A DNA stretch of 9,696 nt from Lichenicola sp964248625. GTDB lineage: Bacteria; Pseudomonadota; Alphaproteobacteria; Acetobacterales; Acetobacteraceae. The stretch covers positions 1-9,696 of the forward strand of contig CAXTZG010000121.1 of the NCBI GenBank assembly GCA_964248625.1, read 5' to 3'. Made by a program: the position numbers and the translations under genes. Shown one piece after another: positions 6,822-9,696 of this stretch. Every line of letters starts with the position of its first letter. Position 1 is the first letter of the stretch. Below the pieces are notes generated by a model. It was not told the DNA's origin. It ran no database searches and saw only the letters and a program-made list of their open reading frames with translations.

Positions 6822-7331
6822 ATCGCGTTCAGACGCCAGCTTGTGGCGGAGTATGCGACGGGAGAGACCCTGCACGCGCTCGCCAAGCGACATGACGTCA
6901 GTCGCAACCTGATCCGCATCGGGATCGCCAAGGCAGAGGCCGGCGCGTCCGACGACGAACTCGAAGCTGCCAACCTGCTCACCGAATACGGGGCGAGGAT
7001 CGTCGCCCTGGAGCGGCTTGTCGGGCGCTAGGCGCTGGAGCTCGAGCCTCTCAAAGGAGGCTCCGAAGCACGGACGGTCGAGCAGAAGCGCGCCTAAGTC
7101 CGTCATCACCGGCCCCCCGGTCTTAGCGTCACCCAGGGATGTCGGCTGATGAGCCTGGCTCGCTCGACCTGCCATGATGCACGGACGGCGCCTGATCCGG
7201 ACGATGCGGTTGTCAGGCGGATCAGGGCGGTCGGCAAGGAGTTCGAGGCCTACGGCTGTCGCCGGGTCTGCGCCAAGCTGCGCCATCAGCGGCTGGTGGT
7301 GAACAGCAAGAAAGTTTGTCGTCCGGAGGTG
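6822..7331 (+). pseudogene. IS3-family transposase remnant with two nonsense codons
   Basis: One continuous frame gives RRQLVAEYATGETLHALAKR and then HDVSRNLIRI, the N-terminal helix-turn-helix of an IS3-family transposase. It continues with a leucine-zipper-like ARIVALERLVGR, then ALELEPLKGGSEARTVEQKR, and the second-part start CRLMSLARSTCHDA, RRIRAVGKEFEAYGCRRV and LRHQRLVVNSKKV. The frame is stopped by TAG at 7029-7031 (expected CAG) and TAA at 7095-7097 (expected Tyr TAC/TAT). It runs out after NSKKV, so the DDE catalytic domain is missing. The remnant starts about 80 bp after the histidine kinase stop, so the element probably inserted just downstream of that operon. It is inactive. The exact terminal repeats are not resolved; TGTGGGTGGACAGG near 6776 could belong to the left end. 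Confidence 0.75.
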
Positions 7332-7526
7332 CCGATGCAAAAACCGCCTGCATGAAGGTGCGCTGCCGCCGCGTTTTGGCGTGTCGTCGTAGACGTGCAG
7401 GGGGAAACCGCTGAGCAACACCGCATCGTAGTCCCCCAGCGCCTGCGGTGGACTCGCCTCAGGCCCGACCTCGTGCGGCCGGACGATGTCGCAGACAGCC
7501 CCCGGTGCGAGGTTCTGGCAAAGGTC
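7332..7526 (-). pseudogene. Class I glutamine amidotransferase fragment, frameshifted
   Basis: Read on the minus strand it gives DLCQNLAPGAVCDIVRPHE, then LGDYDAVLLSGFPLHVYDDT. This matches the N-terminal part of class I glutamine amidotransferase domains (GMP-synthase-like GATase1), in which YD-x-V-L-TGSPLHVYDD precedes the cysteine elbow. After DDTP a 1-nt shift near 7374 restores TRRQRTFMQAVFA, the usual next segment. The catalytic Cys elbow and the His/Glu pair are absent, because the fragment ends near 7332 at the IS3 remnant. At its other end it is joined in frame to an IS6-like fragment. Too little remains for activity. Confidence 0.5.
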
Positions 7527-7625
7527 GATTCCGCGCAGCACCATGATCTCGCTCAGGTCGCGGGGCGTCAGCCGGTCGCGGAGCCGGCAGAACACCACGA
7601 ACGCGATGAGGTCATTCGGCAGGCG
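7527..7625 (-). pseudogene. IS6-like transposase N-terminal fragment
   Basis: The minus-strand frame reads LPNDLIAFVVFCRL, RDRLTPRDLSEIMVLRGI, resembling the conserved IS6-family N-terminus (FP-x-I-x-x-V-x-x-x-x-x-x-LS-x-RDLEE-x-x-x-ERGI). It breaks off at RGI, exactly where the glutamine amidotransferase-like sequence begins, so the helix-turn-helix end and the whole DDE domain are lost. Identification rests on one short motif. Confidence 0.45.
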
Positions 7626-7860
7626 GGTGCGGTTCAGCGCGCCGCCGCTGCGCTCGTTACATCAGCCTCCCGGCGGTCACCAGATCCGTCACTGGCGCAA
7701 GGGCTGACAGAACCCAAAGCGAAGCCCGTCGTACCCATGCTGCGTACTGCTGATTGCGGTCCATATCGGCTGCTGATCCAACTCGGTCTCGACAACCTGT
7801 TGGAATCACATCCCGCCGCGATCATCCACCCTCGTTGCGAGAGCGTTCAGAGACAGGCTC
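7626..7860 (-). mobile_element. Probable IS-end remnant (IS5-like terminus)
   Basis: The outer end at 7860 reads GAGCCTGTCTCTGAACGCTC on the minus strand and abuts TAA (7861-7863 on plus). It shares acaggctctaa with the IS end at 1266-1276, and AACGCT follows GAGCCTGT in both copies, offset by 5 bases. A short minus-strand frame, MDRNQQYAAWVRRASLWVL, lies inside (about 7763 downward) but is not assigned to a known protein. The border with the IS6-like fragment near 7626 is approximate. The ParB-like gene ends 15 bp beyond the terminus. Confidence 0.4.
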
Positions 7861-7875
7861 TAACCGGACCAGTGG

Positions 7876-8493
7876 TCAAACACCGGATCGGTTGCTGCCT
7901 GACCAACCTGGCAAGCTCTTCGCCTCTTCGCTCCGGGCAAGCTTGAGGGCTCTGGCAGCTGCCTTGTCGAAATCCTCGATGGCAAGATCCCTGTCGATCC
8001 GATGGCGGAGGAAGTCGGCCCACAGAAACTCGGAGAACGGCTTGCTGCTCTTCGCGCATCCGCCTTCGCGGATCAGAGCGCCGGCAAGGCTCCGGAACGG
8101 ATCATCGGCGAGGCCGGATAGATCCGCGGGAATCGCATCAAGGGAGCATCTTCGCCCCTTCGCATCGTAGGCGTGGCACCAGGAGCTGTTGTCGAGGAAC
8201 GTCCAGAACTCGTCCTTCGGCAGGTGGGACAGGTCGTCGACCACGTAGACCACAACCTCGCCGGCTTCCTCCTCGAGCAGGGCGCGGGCGAAGTGATGAT
8301 GATCGACGATGTAGGGTCGCTCGTGGGGACCTAGGACCGCAGGAATGACGTGTCTGCGCAGAAGCCGGACACGCGCCTTCTCGTTGGAGGCGCGCCATTC
8401 GGCCTTCTTCAGCTCGACTTCGCGGAGGCCGACCGACATTTGGGTTGGCCGCAGGTCGCTGATTGGAACGCCTATGGCTACCTTGTCAGACAT
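7876..8493 (-). CDS. ParB-like protein (ParBc_2 / putative ParB-like nuclease)
   Basis: The 205-residue protein starts at ATG 8493-8491 behind AGGAG (8500-8504), with ideal 6-nt spacing; the open frame further upstream lacks such a site. The N-terminal part has the ParB/Srx-like strand pattern ISDLRPTQMSVGLREVELKK, then RPYIVDHHHFARAL (D64, H65-H67), VVVYVVDDLSHL and FWTFLDNSSWCHAYD. The DHHH-x-x-RAL and W-x-FL-x-x motifs fit the PF08857 family rather than true plasmid-partition ParB, and no helix-turn-helix or ParA partner is seen. It ends in RSEEAKSLPGWSG, a natural-looking C-terminus. The family function is unproven (nuclease or phosphotransfer chemistry has been proposed for ParB/Srx folds). 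It stands alone, flanked by IS debris downstream and a gene-free stretch upstream, so it may be horizontally acquired. Confidence 0.8.
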   Translation of the reverse strand: MSDKVAIGVPISDLRPTQMSVGLREVELKKAEWRASNEKARVRLLRRHVIPAVLGPHERPYIVDHHHFARALLEEEAGEVVVYVVDDLSHLPKDEFWTFLDNSSWCHAYDAKGRRCSLDAIPADLSGLADDPFRSLAGALIREGGCAKSSKPFSEFLWADFLRHRIDRDLAIEDFDKAAARALKLARSEEAKSLPGWSGSNRSGV

Positions 8494-8872
8494 GCTGTGC
8501 TCCTGATTTCGTTGGTGGTCGCCAACCTCATGCGCCTTCGTGGCCCTCGGCTGCGGGAACGGCAACTGTCAGCTTCTCCATCCGGCTTGGAATGCGACGC
8601 CAGGACAGCCGTGCGCCGTTTGTTCCATTCCAGGGTCACCGATGTCGGCTTCTCCAAGATACCGCTTGGAAGCGGACCGGCCACCTTCGGCCGATTTTAT
8701 TGCGGTCGGCCATCATATTGGAACTGGCCACCATGGATGTGTCGGTCTGGTGAGACGGCTGCATCCTCAGCAAGAACCGTGGGTGCCTGCTGACCGGTGG
8801 CATAGGGCATAGAGCGGCTGTCGAGGCGCACCCGGTCGACGAGCCGCTTCTCGGGGCCCGTATGTCCTGACG
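8494..8872. other. About 380 bp without a recognisable gene
   Basis: All open frames here are short on both strands and none resembles a known family. A small GC hairpin (CGGCC at 8678-8682, GGCCG at 8689-8693) followed by ATTTTATT on the plus strand looks like a weak terminator, but no plus-strand gene precedes it. The ribosome binding site of the ParB-like gene is at the left end (8500-8504). The stretch may contain that gene's promoter or degraded sequence. Confidence 0.5.
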
Positions 8873-9559
8873 CTACAACGCAGCCAGCGCCCTGACCGCG
8901 GCCGCAAGGGATGGTGCCTGGAGGTCCGGTGCTCGCATCGTGCTGGCGAACGGCCGGTCCGCGGTGACGTAGGCCCCGATGCAGCCCGCTGCCTTGGCGC
9001 CGTTGATGTCCCAGGGATGCACCGCAACCAGCGCCATCCGGTTCAGCCGCACCCGGCACTGCCGCGCCGCAAAGACATAGACTTCGGGACGAGGCTTGAA
9101 CAACTTTATGTCCTCCACGGACACGACCCGTTCGACCAGCCGGTCCAGCCCCGCCTGTTGCAACAGGGACGTGGTGCCCGCTTTGCTGCCGTTGGTCAGC
9201 AGGATCGGACGCATCCGGGCCTCTGCCACGAGGCACAGCGCGTCTCTGGCATCCTGACGGGCGGGCAGGTACTTGAACTGCGCCAGCAGGGCCCGCCGTG
9301 CTGCGCGAGGCGGATCGAGGTCCTGCTCGCCCAGCACCTGATCCAGGGCTCCCTCCATCACCGTGACGAACGGTTTGAAGTCGCCACAAGCGGTCAAGGC
9401 GAGGGCGTCGCGCACCGCAGTGGCATACCAGCTTTCCAGCCCGGCCGATGGCAAGCCGAGCGCCATCAGCGAGGGGCGCATCGGCTCCAGCGGGAACATC
9501 GTCCCGATGGCGTCGAACGCGACAACCTTGGGCCGCCTAGGCTTGCTCCAGCCAAACAT
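8873..9559 (-). CDS. HAD-superfamily hydrolase, type II haloacid-dehalogenase-like
   Basis: The 228-residue protein has the usual length for a subfamily IA HAD hydrolase. The start ATG (9559-9557) is preceded by AGGAG (9567-9571) at 7 nt. Motif I is VVAFDAIGTMF with nucleophile D16. Motif II is PILLTNGS (T122). Motif III is SVEDIKLFKPRPEVY (K155). Motif IV is VAVHPWDINGAKAAG (D184). The V-H-x-WD-x-x-GAKAAG block is typical of type II haloacid dehalogenases, but motif I has AIGTM in place of AYGTL. The S-x-N before the WD, used by characterised L-2-haloacid dehalogenases, reads A-V-H. The Arg that binds the carboxylate (usually in a Q-x-E-Y-x-W segment) is not evident. The dehalogenase label is therefore doubtful, and phosphatase or another HAD activity is possible. 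The cytoplasmic location follows from the lack of a signal peptide. Confidence 0.85.
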   Translation of the reverse strand: MFGWSKPRRPKVVAFDAIGTMFPLEPMRPSLMALGLPSAGLESWYATAVRDALALTACGDFKPFVTVMEGALDQVLGEQDLDPPRAARRALLAQFKYLPARQDARDALCLVAEARMRPILLTNGSKAGTTSLLQQAGLDRLVERVVSVEDIKLFKPRPEVYVFAARQCRVRLNRMALVAVHPWDINGAKAAGCIGAYVTADRPFASTMRAPDLQAPSLAAAVRALAAL

Positions 9560-9585
9560 CGCTCATCTCCTGAACTGCTTCCCGC

Positions 9586-9696
9586 CTACAACGCATTCGG
9601 CGGAAGTTCGTCAAACTGCTCGCGCGCGGCGCCCACCACGCGTCGGAAGTCAGCGCCGCGGACGCGTCTGAGGCGAGCGCCCGCGCCTCCAGCCGC
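9586..9696 (-). CDS. Possible C-terminal end of a gene entering from the right edge (partial)
   Basis: A minus-strand frame is open from the window edge to TAG at 9588-9586, 26 bp before the HAD start, and ends in FRRVVGAAREQFDELPPNAL. A second minus-strand frame (LEARALASDASAALTSDAWW) is also open and has higher third-position GC in its first half, so the true frame, or a frameshift between them, cannot be decided. If real, the gene is probably in an operon with the HAD gene. Confidence 0.3.
   Translation of the reverse strand, partial: AAGGAGARLRRVRGADFRRVVGAAREQFDELPPNAL

Noticed and set aside
5651..7331. Long minus-strand frame opposite the histidine kinase and IS3 remnant
   Set aside because: Only the part from 7332 to 7625 resembles known proteins; the rest is antisense to well-defined plus-strand sequence.
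8678..8701. Hairpin plus ATTTTATT as a plus-strand terminator
   Set aside because: The stem has only five base pairs and no plus-strand gene ends before it.
8350..8812. Overlapping plus-strand frames of 90 to 147 codons
   Set aside because: No recognisable motifs or ribosome binding sites; partly antisense to the ParB-like gene.
1..9696. CRISPR array, tRNA or rRNA genes
   Set aside because: No regularly spaced repeats and no recognisable tRNA or rRNA sequence were seen on either strand by eye.

Overview
The window looks like GC-rich alphaproteobacterial chromosome, most likely Acetobacteraceae/Rhodospirillales. This rests on codon use, on the styles of the TPR-sulfotransferase, IS3 and IS6 remnants, and on general gene flavour; no database search was possible. 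It holds one well-preserved functional block flanked by genomic debris, then two small intact genes on the minus strand.

Layout. Positions 1-138 carry perhaps the last codons of an upstream gene. Positions 139-1092 (+) hold an alpha/beta-hydrolase gene broken by two opposite 1-nt frameshifts. Positions 1093-1273 appear to be a leftover insertion-sequence end, and 1274-1777 (-) are the remnant of a tetratricopeptide sulfotransferase-type gene, cut exactly at that IS end.

The core is 2019-6740 (+). A secreted, 922-residue beta-propeller plus phosphoesterase protein starts at a TTG codon behind a strong AAGGAG. It is followed by an OmpR-family response regulator and a short-loop sensor histidine kinase. 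The leaders of the phosphoesterase and the regulator share the 9-mer CTGTCAGGA. In the phosphoesterase leader it lies in a Pho-box-like direct repeat, and in the regulator leader in a 14-bp-arm inverted repeat. The simplest reading is a locally controlled, possibly phosphate-linked, secreted phosphoesterase system; this is inference.

Positions 6741-7860 are a mosaic graveyard: an IS3-family transposase 5' part with two nonsense codons (+), a class I glutamine amidotransferase fragment (-), an IS6-like transposase fragment (-) fused in frame to it, and an IS end that reads GAGCCTGT next to TTA, like the one at 1273.

Positions 7876-8493 (-) encode a ParB-like (ParBc_2) protein, and 8873-9559 (-) a HAD-superfamily hydrolase related to type II haloacid dehalogenases. 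Both have good ribosome binding sites. The stretch 8494-8872 holds no recognisable gene. The right edge (9586-9696, -) may hold the C-terminus of another gene.
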